The notes below the pieces were generated by a model. That model was not told where the DNA came from. It made no database searches and saw nothing but the letters and a program-made list of their open reading frames with translations. The translations under genes and the position numbers were made by a program. A stretch of 20,442 nucleotides of DNA, from contig CAMXNV010000012.1 of NCBI GenBank assembly GCA_947245315.1, positions 1-20,442 of the forward strand, in the 5' to 3' direction. Below are positions 6,957-13,428 of this stretch, in pieces; the stretch's first letter is position 1, and each line of letters starts with the position of its first letter. This stretch comes from an uncultured Oscillibacter sp. (GTDB lineage Bacteria > Bacillota > Clostridia > Oscillospirales > Oscillospiraceae).

Positions 6957-8306
6957 TCATGATTTTTTGGGGAAATCAAGAAATTTTCCCCCAAGGGAAC
7001 CCCCGGGCCGCCCTCCGGCCATGCGCAGGGCCGCCGCCGCCGTGAGGCACTCCGAGACCGGCAGGGCCAGCCAGACCCCCGGGAGCCCCAGCGCCAGGGG
7101 CAGGAGCAGGACGAGGGGCCCGGCGGTCAGGAAGCTCCGCAGCACGGCCAGCAGGGCCGCCCGCCGCCCCTGGAGGGTGGCCTGCAAAAAGTAGGTGGAC
7201 AGCACCGTCACCCCCAGGGCGGGGAACAGCAGGAAGTAGGGCCGGAACACCCCCGGGGCCAGGGCCAGCGTCTCCGGCGCCGCGCTGATAAAGAGCCGGG
7301 TGACGGCCCGGGGAAACAGTTCCCCCAGGCAGGTGAAGGCCGCCCCCAGAGCCAGGGAGGTCCCCAGCCCCAGCCGCCAAAAGGCCCGGACCCGGTCCCA
7401 TCTTCCCGCCCCGCAGTTGGCGGAGGCCAGGGGCTGGACCGCCTGGCCCACGCCTCCGAAGACCGCCTGGAACAGCGGGCTGACGGCGGCGATTACCCCA
7501 TAGACCGCCAGGGCCTGGGGCCCGCCGTAGCGCATGATCTGGTTGTTCATCAGCACGGCGGTGAACACCGCCCCCAGGTCCAGCAGGCCGGAGCCCACAC
7601 CGGCGGCCAGGAGCTGCCCCAGGGCCCGCCCCAGCCTCCGGGGCCGCACGGGGCGCAGGCCGTAGCCCCTCCGGAAAAAGTGCCCGCACATCAGCAGGGT
7701 CTGGAGGACGAAGCCCGCCACCGAGGCCAGGGCCGCCCCCTCCATGCCCATGCCCAGGGGGAACACCAGGAGCCAGTCCCCCAGGATGTTGAGGCAGCCC
7801 CCCGCGATCACCGCCCCCAGGGCCAGGGCGGGGGCCCCGTCGTTGCGGAGGAAGGCCCCCAGGAAGGTGGGCAGGACGGCAAAGGGGAGGAAGCGGATCA
7901 GCCACCGGGCGTACTCCATCGTCTTGGGCAGAATGTCCCCGTCCGCGCCGAGGAAGCGGAAGATGGGATCGTGGAACAGCCCCAGGGCCAGCCACAAAGC
8001 CCCTATTGTCACGCCCACGGCCAGCAGGGCGGCGGTGTAATAGGCCCGGGCCTTCTCCTCCTTCCCCTCTCCCCGGGCGGCGGAGAACAGCACCGAGCCC
8101 CCGATGCCGCACAGGATGCCGAAGAAGGTCAGAAAGCTGTACAGCGGCGAGATCACCGCCATGGCGGCGGCCCCCAGCTCTCCCTCGGAGCGCCCCACGG
8201 CGATGGTGTCCACGAAGCTGTAAACCGACAGAGCCAGGGCGCTGCCGATGGACGCGGTCAGGTACTTTCGGTAAAGGGTTTTTACGCCGGCGGTGATGAA
8301 TTCCAT
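6957..8306 (-). CDS. MATE family multidrug/toxin efflux transporter
   Basis: An inner-membrane cation-coupled antiporter that exports organic cations or drugs; the substrate is unknown. At 449 aa it has the usual MATE length and twelve predicted hydrophobic helices in two halves. Family-typical stretches include SALALSVYSFVDTIAVGRSE near the N-terminus, AAAMAVISPLYSFLTFFGIL in helix 2, FLGAFLRNDGAPALAL, and ALAVYGVIAAVSPLFQAVFG in the second half. ATG 8304-8306 (MEFITAG) is chosen because GGAGG lies 9 nt upstream; the adjacent TTG at 8309 is a possible alternative. The gene has its own promoter (8450-8479) and a ~136-nt leader with a strong hairpin, implying attenuation or ligand control. It ends right before the rpsO promoter. 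Confidence 0.95.
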   Translation of the reverse strand: MEFITAGVKTLYRKYLTASIGSALALSVYSFVDTIAVGRSEGELGAAAMAVISPLYSFLTFFGILCGIGGSVLFSAARGEGKEEKARAYYTAALLAVGVTIGALWLALGLFHDPIFRFLGADGDILPKTMEYARWLIRFLPFAVLPTFLGAFLRNDGAPALALGAVIAGGCLNILGDWLLVFPLGMGMEGAALASVAGFVLQTLLMCGHFFRRGYGLRPVRPRRLGRALGQLLAAGVGSGLLDLGAVFTAVLMNNQIMRYGGPQALAVYGVIAAVSPLFQAVFGGVGQAVQPLASANCGAGRWDRVRAFWRLGLGTSLALGAAFTCLGELFPRAVTRLFISAAPETLALAPGVFRPYFLLFPALGVTVLSTYFLQATLQGRRAALLAVLRSFLTAGPLVLLLPLALGLPGVWLALPVSECLTAAAALRMAGGRPGGSLGGKFLDFPKKS

Positions 8307-8442
8307 CAATCAATTCCTCCTTACGGACAAAAAAATAACGCCGGGTACAACGACCGGGCACAGAGGCCCGGCGGCGCTCCGCCGGGCCTCTGTGTCCGTC
8401 ATCATACTCGACGCTTGTTCACGTCAGTGCTTTCCCGATGAA
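8307..8442 (-). promoter_or_regulatory. Structured leader of the MATE gene with a 16-bp perfect hairpin
   Basis: CACAGAGGCCCGGCGG (8359-8374) and CCGCCGGGCCTCTGTG (8379-8394) pair perfectly around CGCT. On the minus strand a second weaker stem (CCGGT/ACCGG with a bulged C) follows, then a run of seven T, then the GGAGG site. This layout resembles a transcription attenuator in front of an exporter gene. It matches no riboswitch class that I can recognise. Confidence 0.55.
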
Positions 8443-8449
8443 CAGCTTT

Positions 8450-8479
8450 ATTGTAGCATATTTTCCACGAAAAAGTCAA
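8450..8479 (-). promoter_or_regulatory. Sigma-A promoter of the MATE gene
   Basis: Minus strand: -35 TTGACT (8474-8479), 18-nt spacer, -10 TACAAT (8450-8455), in an AT-rich context. The predicted transcription start is near 8442. Confidence 0.8.
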
Positions 8480-8564
8480 GAAATTTTTTAAAAGTTGCGC
8501 GTTTTTCGGGTTATGCGGCTGTTTTTGTAACTATTTTCTGGGGTTCTCATGACCGCCCGCCCGG

Positions 8565-8732
8565 TCATTCCACCTCCGGAGAGCCGTCTGGCTTCTCTAG
8601 GACGGCGTAGGCGTAAAAGCGGCTGGTGGCGGCGTCGTTCACGGTTTTCAGCAGCTTCACCCGCCAGCCCCGCTCCAGATACTCGTTTACCTCGCTTACG
8701 GCGTTGCCTCGGATCAAAAGAAGTTTTTCCAT
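8565..8732 (-). CDS. Small hypothetical protein (55 aa)
   Basis: I do not recognise a named family. The frame starts at ATG 8730-8732 with GGAGGG 8 nt upstream and encodes MEKLLLIRGNAVSEVNEYLE, then RGWRVKLLKTVNDAATSRFY and AYAVLEKPDGSPEVE. The chain is compact, charged and soluble with alternating beta/alpha character. The pattern 'V..VN.YL..GW.V' followed by a beta strand ending in VLEK resembles small DUF4177-like proteins, but this is only a resemblance. A very good promoter (8764-8792) places a short leader ahead of it, which supports a real gene. It ends with a 7-bp hairpin (8549-8568) overlapping the stop. The MATE promoter lies ~85 nt further downstream. Confidence 0.7.
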   Translation of the reverse strand: MEKLLLIRGNAVSEVNEYLERGWRVKLLKTVNDAATSRFYAYAVLEKPDGSPEVE

Positions 8733-8763
8733 CTCAAATGCCCTCCTGTTTCAGATGCGTCCC

Positions 8764-8792
8764 ATTTTACCACCGGCTCCCTTATTTTGCAA
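8764..8792 (-). promoter_or_regulatory. Sigma-A promoter of the 55-aa gene
   Basis: Minus strand: -35 TTGCAA (8787-8792), 17-nt spacer, -10 TAAAAT (8764-8769). It lies ~32 nt upstream of the ATG. Confidence 0.75.
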
Positions 8793-9035
8793 GGGCTCAG
8801 GACGCTCCTGCTCCTCCGGGATTGCCGTGGTTCCGGGGGATGGCCGGTCTGGGGACCGGCCCCACACTTCTTCTATCGATCAAACACCCCGTAGGGGAGG
8901 GGCTCTGTCCCCTCCCGTTTTTCGGAAGCACCCTGTTTTCGGAAGGTGGGGTGGCCCACCCCAATGCCTCCGGCGGGAGGAGGGCGGGTTTCTGTTAAGA
9001 ATGCGTCTCCGCGCGCCCCTTTTTGCAATCCCCTC
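8793..9035. other. Intergenic GC-rich region with three hairpins, no gene seen
   Basis: This divergent region between the 55-aa gene and the gntR promoter holds GGCCGGTC/GACCGGCC (8842-8861), GGGAGGGG/CCCCTCCC followed by GTTTTT (8895-8922), and TGGGGTG/CACCCCA (8947-8963). The second reads as a plus-strand terminator, although no plus-strand gene lies upstream of it. It may be a dispersed repeat remnant, or a barrier to transcription entering the operon. Confidence 0.5.
8893..8922 (+). terminator. Terminator-like hairpin on the plus strand without an upstream plus gene
   Basis: The stem GGGAGGGG (8895-8902) pairs with CCCCTCCC (8909-8916) around a 6-nt loop, followed by GTTTTT. The only upstream genes run on the opposite strand. 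Confidence 0.5.
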
Positions 9036-9064
9036 TTGACAAAGTCTTCATACTGTGTTAATTT
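9036..9064 (+). promoter_or_regulatory. Promoter of the gntR-ABC-amidase operon
   Basis: A consensus -35 TTGACA (9036-9041) is followed at 17 nt by TAATTT (9059-9064), a weak -10. The palindromic operator at 9052-9076 covers the -10. Confidence 0.65.
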
Positions 9065-9076
9065 TATTAGTACAGT
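9052..9076 (+). promoter_or_regulatory. Palindromic operator, likely for the YtrA-type repressor
   Basis: Arms ACTGTGTTAAT (9052-9062) and ATTAGTACAGT (9066-9076) are complementary at 9 of 11 positions around TTT. TTAATACAGT (9077-9086 region) repeats the half-site immediately downstream. YtrA-subfamily GntR proteins are known to bind AT-rich palindromes of the type ..GTNNTAAT..ATTANNAC.. at their own promoters. Overlap with the -10 fits repression; the protein-DNA pairing is inference. Confidence 0.6.
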
Positions 9077-9131
9077 TAATACAGTTCGCAAACACAAAGC
9101 GGCGGCACGCCGCGGAAGGGAAGGTACAACG

Positions 9132-9530
9132 GTGATCAGCCTCAACTACCGGGATTCCCGGCCCATCTATGAGCAGATCAAGGACGGCCTTCGAAAACTG
9201 ATCGTCACCGGGGCCATCGGGACCGACGAAAAGCTCCCCTCGGTCCGGGCCCTGGCGACCCAGCTGTCCATCAACCCCAACACCATCCAGCGGGCCTACA
9301 ACGAGCTGGAGGGCGAGGGCTACATCTACTCCGTCCCCGGCAAGGGAAGCTTCGCCACCGGGGACCCGGACGCCGACGCGTCCCGCCGCCGGGAGCTCTG
9401 GGAGAAAGCCCGGGAGCTGGTGGCGGAGCTCCGCTATCTGGGCGTCAGCCAGGAAGAGCTGGGGCCTCTTCTTGAAGAAGAGGCCCCCGGCGGGTTCCCC
9501 GCCGGGGGGAACAGGGAGGGAACAGTATGA
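9132..9530 (+). CDS. GntR family transcriptional regulator, YtrA subfamily
   Basis: A DNA-binding repressor expected to control its own operon. The start is GTG 9132-9134 (VISLNYRDSRPIYEQIKDGL), with AAGG 7 nt upstream; the open frame extends further upstream but through the promoter. It is 132 aa. Residues ~1-75 form the GntR winged helix (LPSVRALATQLSINPNTIQR as the recognition region, YIYSVPGKGSF as the wing). The rest is a short helical tail of ~55 residues, the YtrA type, lacking a large FCD or UTRA effector domain. Its stop overlaps the ABC ATPase start as ATGA (9527-9530), so translation is coupled. Two perfect hairpins occupy the last 50 nt. YtrA regulators typically neighbour ABC transporters and respond to cell-envelope antibiotics. 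Confidence 0.95.
   Translation: MISLNYRDSRPIYEQIKDGLRKLIVTGAIGTDEKLPSVRALATQLSINPNTIQRAYNELEGEGYIYSVPGKGSFATGDPDADASRRRELWEKARELVAELRYLGVSQEELGPLLEEEAPGGFPAGGNREGTV
9461..9508 (+). repeat. Two back-to-back perfect hairpins at the 3' end of the gntR gene
   Basis: The first is GGGGCCTCTTCTT/AAGAAGAGGCCCC (9461-9487; 13 bp, one-base centre). The second is CCCCCGGCGGG/CCCGCCGGGGG (9484-9508; 11 bp, 3-nt loop). They share four bases, so they are partly mutually exclusive. They end 18 nt before the ABC ATPase ATG, next to its GGGAGGG ribosome-binding site. Confidence 0.7.
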
Positions 9531-10420
9531 TTCAAGTTGTCAACACCGTCAAACGCTTCGACGGCTTCGCCGCCCTGGACGGGGTGACCCTGTCCGTCCC
9601 CGCGGGGAGCGTCTACGGCCTGGTGGGCCCCAACGGCGCGGGGAAGTCCACCCTCATCCGCTGCCTCACGGGCATCTACCGCCAGGACGAGGGGGAGCTG
9701 TCCATCGACGGTTCTCCCGTCTGGGAGAACCAGGCCCTGAAAGCCCGGGTGGCCGCCATCGCCGACGATTGGTATTACTTCCCCCAGGCCGGCATCCGGG
9801 ACATGTGCCGCTTCTACCGGGGCTTCTACCCCGGGTTCTCCATGGAGCGCTATGAGAAGCTGAAGGAGGTCTTCCAGCTGGACGAGAAGCAGCCCCTCCG
9901 CCGCCTCTCCAAGGGCATGCAGAAGCAGGCCGCTTTCTGGCTGACCCTCAGCGCCATGCCGGACTACCTGATTCTCGATGAGCCCGTGGACGGCCTGGAC
10001 CCCGTCATGCGGCGTCAGGTCTGGTCCCTGGTGCTGGGGGACGTGGCCCAGCGGGGGACCACCGTCCTGGTCTCCTCCCACAACCTCCGGGAGCTGGAGG
10101 ATGTGTGCGACCACGTGGGCATCCTGGACCACGGGAAGGTCCTCCTGGAGCGCTCCCTGGCCCAGCTCCAGGACAACATGGTGAAGCTGCAAGTCGTCTT
10201 CCAGGACGGCGGCGGCGTGCCGGAGGACCTGGAGGTGCTCCACGCCTCCGCCGTGGGGCGGATTCACACCCTCATCCTGCGCATGAGCGCCGAGGAGGCC
10301 AAGAACCGCCTGGCGGCCTACCGTCCCATGCTGGTGGACGCCGTGCCGCTGACCCTGGAGGAAATCTTCATCTATGAGTTAGGAGGCGCCGACTATGCGG
10401 TCAAAGACATCGTACTTTAA
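9527..10420 (+). CDS. ABC transporter ATP-binding protein (YtrB-like)
   Basis: The cytoplasmic ATPase subunit that powers the adjacent permease. At 297 aa it has Walker A GPNGAGKST (34-42), a variant signature LSKGM (127-131, in place of LSGGQ), Walker B YLILDE (147-152), D-loop GLD (156-158) and switch His185 in LVSSHNL. Residues after ~205 form the C-terminal accessory region common in antibiotic and lantibiotic-type ABC-2 ATPases. The Q-loop region (DDWYYFPQ, near 81-87) is unusual, with a YYFPQ rather than simple Q motif, as in other YtrB/EcsA-like members. The ATG overlaps the gntR stop and has GGGAGGG upstream. The gene ends 26 nt inside the permease gene. Confidence 0.95.
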   Translation: MIQVVNTVKRFDGFAALDGVTLSVPAGSVYGLVGPNGAGKSTLIRCLTGIYRQDEGELSIDGSPVWENQALKARVAAIADDWYYFPQAGIRDMCRFYRGFYPGFSMERYEKLKEVFQLDEKQPLRRLSKGMQKQAAFWLTLSAMPDYLILDEPVDGLDPVMRRQVWSLVLGDVAQRGTTVLVSSHNLRELEDVCDHVGILDHGKVLLERSLAQLQDNMVKLQVVFQDGGGVPEDLEVLHASAVGRIHTLILRMSAEEAKNRLAAYRPMLVDAVPLTLEEIFIYELGGADYAVKDIVL

Positions 10421-12470
10421 CCCCACGCTGTTCAAGAAGAACCTCAGCCGCTTCTGGCCCCTGTGGGGCGGCGCGTCCCTCCTGGGGGCCCTGGCCCCCC
10501 TGTACCTGCTGAGCTATATCCTGCTGAACGATCACCTTGGCCGGTATATCAGCGACCCCTTGGAGATCACCCTGGGATATTACGAGGTCCTGTCCGTGCT
10601 GGTGCCCGCCGTCTCCCTGGTCTACGGGGCCCTGTGCGCCCTGGCGTCCTGGGGCTGGCTGTACAACCCCAGGAGCGTGGGGCTCTACCACTCCCTGCCC
10701 ATCACCCGGAAGGGCCTCTTCGTCACGAACTTCCTCTCCGGCATGGCCATGATGCTGATTCCCTACGCCGTCACCGGGGGGCTGGCCGTCCTGGTCACTG
10801 CGGCCGTGGGCGGGGTGGAGCCTGTGGGGCTGCTGGTGACCACCCTGGGCGTGCTGGGGGAGAGCTTCTTCTACTTCGCCGCCGCCACCCTGATTGCCTT
10901 CCTCACCGGGAACCCCTTCGCCTTCGCGGCCTTCCACTTCATCTTCCACTTCCTGGCCGCCGGGGCCGAGTGGATGGTCACCCAGCTGATGACCACCTTC
11001 TACTTCGGCGTGGACCAGGACTATCAGGGGGCCCTGGAGTTCCTGAGCCCCACCATGTTCCTGACCAGGAAGCTGGATGTGTACCCGGTGTACCAGCAGA
11101 TTACCACCCAGGACGGCTGGATCGAGCGGGGAGTCCTGGAGTCCGTCACCCTGACGAACGGCTGGTATATCGCCCTGTACGCCCTGGCGGGCCTGGTGCT
11201 GCTGGCCTGTGCCTGGGCCCTGTACCGCCGACGGCGCAGCGAGAGCGCCGGGGACGTGGTGGCCGTGGGCTGGATGAAGCCCATCTTCCGCTACGGCGTG
11301 GCCCTGTGCGCCGCCGTCACCGGCGGGACCCTGTTCTACGGCATCTTCTTTTCGGACTTCCAGGACACCTCCACCGCCCGCCCCCTGCCCATGGCCCTGT
11401 GCATGGCCGTGGTGGGCATCGTCGGCTACTACATCGCCTCCATGCTGCTGGCCAAGTCCCTCCGGGTCTTCCGGGGGAGCTGGAGGGGCGTGTTAATCAC
11501 CGTCCTGGCCGCCGGGGCCCTGTGCTTCGCCGTGGCGGCGGACCCCCTGAGCATGGAGACCCGGGTGCCCCAGGCGGAGGAACTGGAATCCGTAAACCTC
11601 TACCTCAGCGGGCCCAACGGGCGGAGCATCTTCGTCTACCTGGACGACCCCGCCGCCCTGGAGCAGGTCCTGGAGGCCCACCGGGCCGTCGTGGCGGAGC
11701 GGGAGGCCCTGAACCGCCGGAACATCCCGGGGGAGGAGGAAGCACGCTCCTACTGGATTTCCCTGGACCTGCGTTACTACGGAAAAGAGGACGCCTGGAA
11801 AATGAACCGGGGCTATAACTTCCCCTATACCCAGGAGATGCTGGAGCAGTCCCCGGCCCTCCGGGCCCTGAGCGCCCTGGCGTGCAGCCCCCTGGTGCAG
11901 GAGGAGGACATTTTCGGCAATGTCACCGGGGAGAACGTCGTCAAATCCGACCTCATCGGGGGCACGGTCCTGCGGATCTACGACACGGAGACCGGCGAGG
12001 CCAGTGAAAGCCCCTATCTGACCCAAGAGCAGGCCAAGGTCCTGGAGGCGGCCATCCGGCGGGACATCCAGGCCGGGCACTTCGGGAAGACCCTGCTCAT
12101 GGTCTGGAAGGACCACAACCAGGCCGCCCTCTCCGGGGACGTCTCCCTGTACTACAACCTCGTTCTGAGGGGCAGGGTGGTCTCCATGAACAGCTCCACC
12201 CAGGCGGACTCCCGTCCCCAGCAGAGCACCGCCGTGCGCCTGTCCCTCTCCACCTACTGCACCGAGACCCTGAAAGCCTTGGAGGACATCGGGATTCTGG
12301 ACGCCACCCACAAGCTGCTGACCCACGCGGAATGGGACGCCATAGAGGAGGGCCCCCAGGACGATCCCTATCTCTACGAGAAGTTCCCCGGCACGTACTA
12401 CGGGGAGCCTTTCGAAGCGAGCACCATCTACCCCGATCCCGTCTTCCCCTATGACGAGGAGATCTATTGA
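10395..12470 (+). CDS. ABC transporter permease with large extracytoplasmic C-terminal domain (DUF6449-like)
   Basis: The membrane partner of the preceding ATPase. At 691 aa it has about nine hydrophobic segments, near residues 23-44, 64-90, 112-140, 145-172, 173-192, 257-277, 298-320, 332-354 and 365-382. A soluble ~305-residue tail (383-691) follows the last helix and is predicted to face outside. SVGLYHSLPITRKGLFVTNF (95-114) is the characteristic stretch of ABC-2 permeases that follow GntR-ABC gene pairs in Clostridia. AGGAGG (10381-10386) lies 8 nt before the ATG, so the 26-nt overlap with the ATPase is a genuine start. The stop overlaps the amidase frame by 20 nt. The substrate is unknown. 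The tail suggests sensing or partner contact rather than simple drug export. The DUF6449 assignment is from memory of the family. Confidence 0.85.
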   Translation: MRSKTSYFNPTLFKKNLSRFWPLWGGASLLGALAPLYLLSYILLNDHLGRYISDPLEITLGYYEVLSVLVPAVSLVYGALCALASWGWLYNPRSVGLYHSLPITRKGLFVTNFLSGMAMMLIPYAVTGGLAVLVTAAVGGVEPVGLLVTTLGVLGESFFYFAAATLIAFLTGNPFAFAAFHFIFHFLAAGAEWMVTQLMTTFYFGVDQDYQGALEFLSPTMFLTRKLDVYPVYQQITTQDGWIERGVLESVTLTNGWYIALYALAGLVLLACAWALYRRRRSESAGDVVAVGWMKPIFRYGVALCAAVTGGTLFYGIFFSDFQDTSTARPLPMALCMAVVGIVGYYIASMLLAKSLRVFRGSWRGVLITVLAAGALCFAVAADPLSMETRVPQAEELESVNLYLSGPNGRSIFVYLDDPAALEQVLEAHRAVVAEREALNRRNIPGEEEARSYWISLDLRYYGKEDAWKMNRGYNFPYTQEMLEQSPALRALSALACSPLVQEEDIFGNVTGENVVKSDLIGGTVLRIYDTETGEASESPYLTQEQAKVLEAAIRRDIQAGHFGKTLLMVWKDHNQAALSGDVSLYYNLVLRGRVVSMNSSTQADSRPQQSTAVRLSLSTYCTETLKALEDIGILDATHKLLTHAEWDAIEEGPQDDPYLYEKFPGTYYGEPFEASTIYPDPVFPYDEEIY

Positions 12471-13143
12471 CCCGTCTCCCGGAAACCGGGAGACGGACCG
12501 GGCGCGGCGCACCGTCCTCTGCCTCTGCGCCGTCCTGGCCCTGCTGACGGCGGCGGTCCTGGCGGCTGCCGCCCTTCGGCGCTTTCCCTCCCCGGCGGAG
12601 GCGGAGGCGAATTTGCCGGACTATGTGACTAAGGACCTGCTGGACCTGAATCCCTGGTCCCGCCCCGGGGACCCCCTGCGGCGGGTGCGTGGCGTGGTGC
12701 TCCACTACGTGGGCAACCCCGGCACCTCCGCCCAGGCCAACCGGGACTACTTCAACTCCCTGGCGGACGGGGAACTGGGGACCTACGCCTCCAGCCACTT
12801 CATTGTGGGCCTGGAGGGGGAGGTCCTCCAGTGCGTCCCCCTGACGGAAATCGCCTACGCCTCCAACCGGCGGAATGGGGACACGGTTTCGATTGAGGTC
12901 TGTCACCCGGATGAATACGGAAAGTATTCTGATATCACATATCAACAGACTGTAGAATTTACGGCCTGGCTCTGCCGCCAGTTCCGTCTGGACCCGGCGC
13001 GGGACGTGCTCCGGCACTACGACGTGTCGGGGAAGCGCTGCCCGCTGTACTACGTGGACCACCCGGAGGCCTGGGCAGCCCTGCTGGAGGACGTGGCGGC
13101 GGAGCTGGAGGCCCAGGAGAGCGAGGCCGGGGGAAGCTTGTAA
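12451..13143 (+). CDS. Membrane-anchored N-acetylmuramoyl-L-alanine amidase (Amidase_2/PGRP fold)
   Basis: Predicted to cleave the bond between MurNAc and L-Ala of peptidoglycan outside the membrane. At 230 aa it has a basic N-terminus, one membrane anchor (~21-41) and an Amidase_2 domain (~75-215). The T7-lysozyme-type zinc and catalytic residues are all identifiable: His85 (VVLHYVGNPGT), His189, Lys195 and Cys197 (RHYDVSGKRCP, with His/Lys/Cys at spacing 0, +6, +8). ATG 12451 lies 20 nt inside the permease gene without a good ribosome-binding site; translational coupling is likely. A start inside the AGGAGA region (ATT 12466) is less plausible. It is the last gene of the operon, which links the ABC transporter to cell-wall remodelling. 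A patch near 12895-12965 is much more AT-rich than the rest of the gene. Confidence 0.9.
   Translation: MTRRSIDPSPGNRETDRARRTVLCLCAVLALLTAAVLAAAALRRFPSPAEAEANLPDYVTKDLLDLNPWSRPGDPLRRVRGVVLHYVGNPGTSAQANRDYFNSLADGELGTYASSHFIVGLEGEVLQCVPLTEIAYASNRRNGDTVSIEVCHPDEYGKYSDITYQQTVEFTAWLCRQFRLDPARDVLRHYDVSGKRCPLYYVDHPEAWAALLEDVAAELEAQESEAGGSL
12472..12496 (+). repeat. Perfect 11-bp hairpin between the permease stop and amidase body
   Basis: CCGTCTCCCGG (12472-12482) pairs with CCGGGAGACGG (12486-12496) around AAA. It begins 2 nt after the permease stop codon and lies within amidase codons 8-16. With no U-tract it is not a standard terminator. It could set the permease-to-amidase ratio by RNA processing or by slowing ribosomes. 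Confidence 0.6.
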
Positions 13144-13172
13144 AAAATTTTTGAAAATTTTTTGAAGAAATG

Positions 13173-13206
13173 TGAAACAAAACCCCCTTCTAAATCGTCT
13201 TATACT
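13173..13206 (+). promoter_or_regulatory. ECF-sigma-like promoter of the 56-aa gene
   Basis: TGAAAC (13173-13178), a 17-nt spacer and CGTCT (13196-13200) match the general pattern of ECF sigma factor promoters (-35 with AAC, -10 CGTC). TATACT (13201-13206) directly after could be a sigma-A -10, but no acceptable -35 sits 17 nt before it. The upstream A/T-rich stretch (13142-13170) could act as an UP element. Confidence 0.5.
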
Positions 13207-13232
13207 ATAGACGGAAAGAAAGGAGCCCCCTT

Positions 13233-13403
13233 ATGGAGCAAACAAACACCGCTCAGACCCTGTGGCGCGTCTGGGTTGACACCCGCCGCCGGATCGTGTC
13301 CTTCCATGAGGAGGAGGACTGCAAGCTGCTGGAGTTCCGGAACCGGGATTTGTTTTTCAGCTGCATGGAGCAGTATACGGGGTTGCAGTACCGTTACCAG
13401 TGA
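13233..13403 (+). CDS. Small hypothetical protein (56 aa)
   Basis: No family is recognised. The frame begins at ATG 13233-13235 with AAAGGAG 7 nt upstream. It encodes MEQTNTAQTLWRVWVDTRRR, IVSFHEEEDCKLLEFRNRDL and FFSCMEQYTGLQYRYQ. It is soluble, aromatic-rich and has two Cys. The VWVDT..RIVSFHEEE....L.F start looks like a short beta-hairpin plus helix. A dedicated promoter and canonical ribosome-binding site make it a credible gene. It is separated from the amidase gene by 89 nt and followed by an inverted-repeat element at 13429. If the ECF promoter is right, it belongs to an envelope-stress regulon. Confidence 0.65.
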   Translation: MEQTNTAQTLWRVWVDTRRRIVSFHEEEDCKLLEFRNRDLFFSCMEQYTGLQYRYQ

Positions 13404-13428
13404 CGGAGCCCCGGAACGCGTGAATGGC

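Noticed and set aside
6976..8361. Second long minus-strand frame over the MATE gene
   Set aside because: Pro/Gly/Arg-rich out-of-frame translation of a gene with clear MATE motifs.
8307..8442. Known riboswitch (ZTP, guanidine, yybP-ykoY, cyclic di-GMP) in the MATE leader
   Set aside because: GC-rich CCGG-type segments look superficially like parts of ZTP motifs, but the conserved core sequences of these classes are not present.
9500..12470. BceAB-type bacitracin exporter
   Set aside because: The permease lacks the FtsX-like 10-helix layout and no histidine kinase/response regulator pair is present; GntR control and the ABC-2-like motif fit the YtrA-linked type better.
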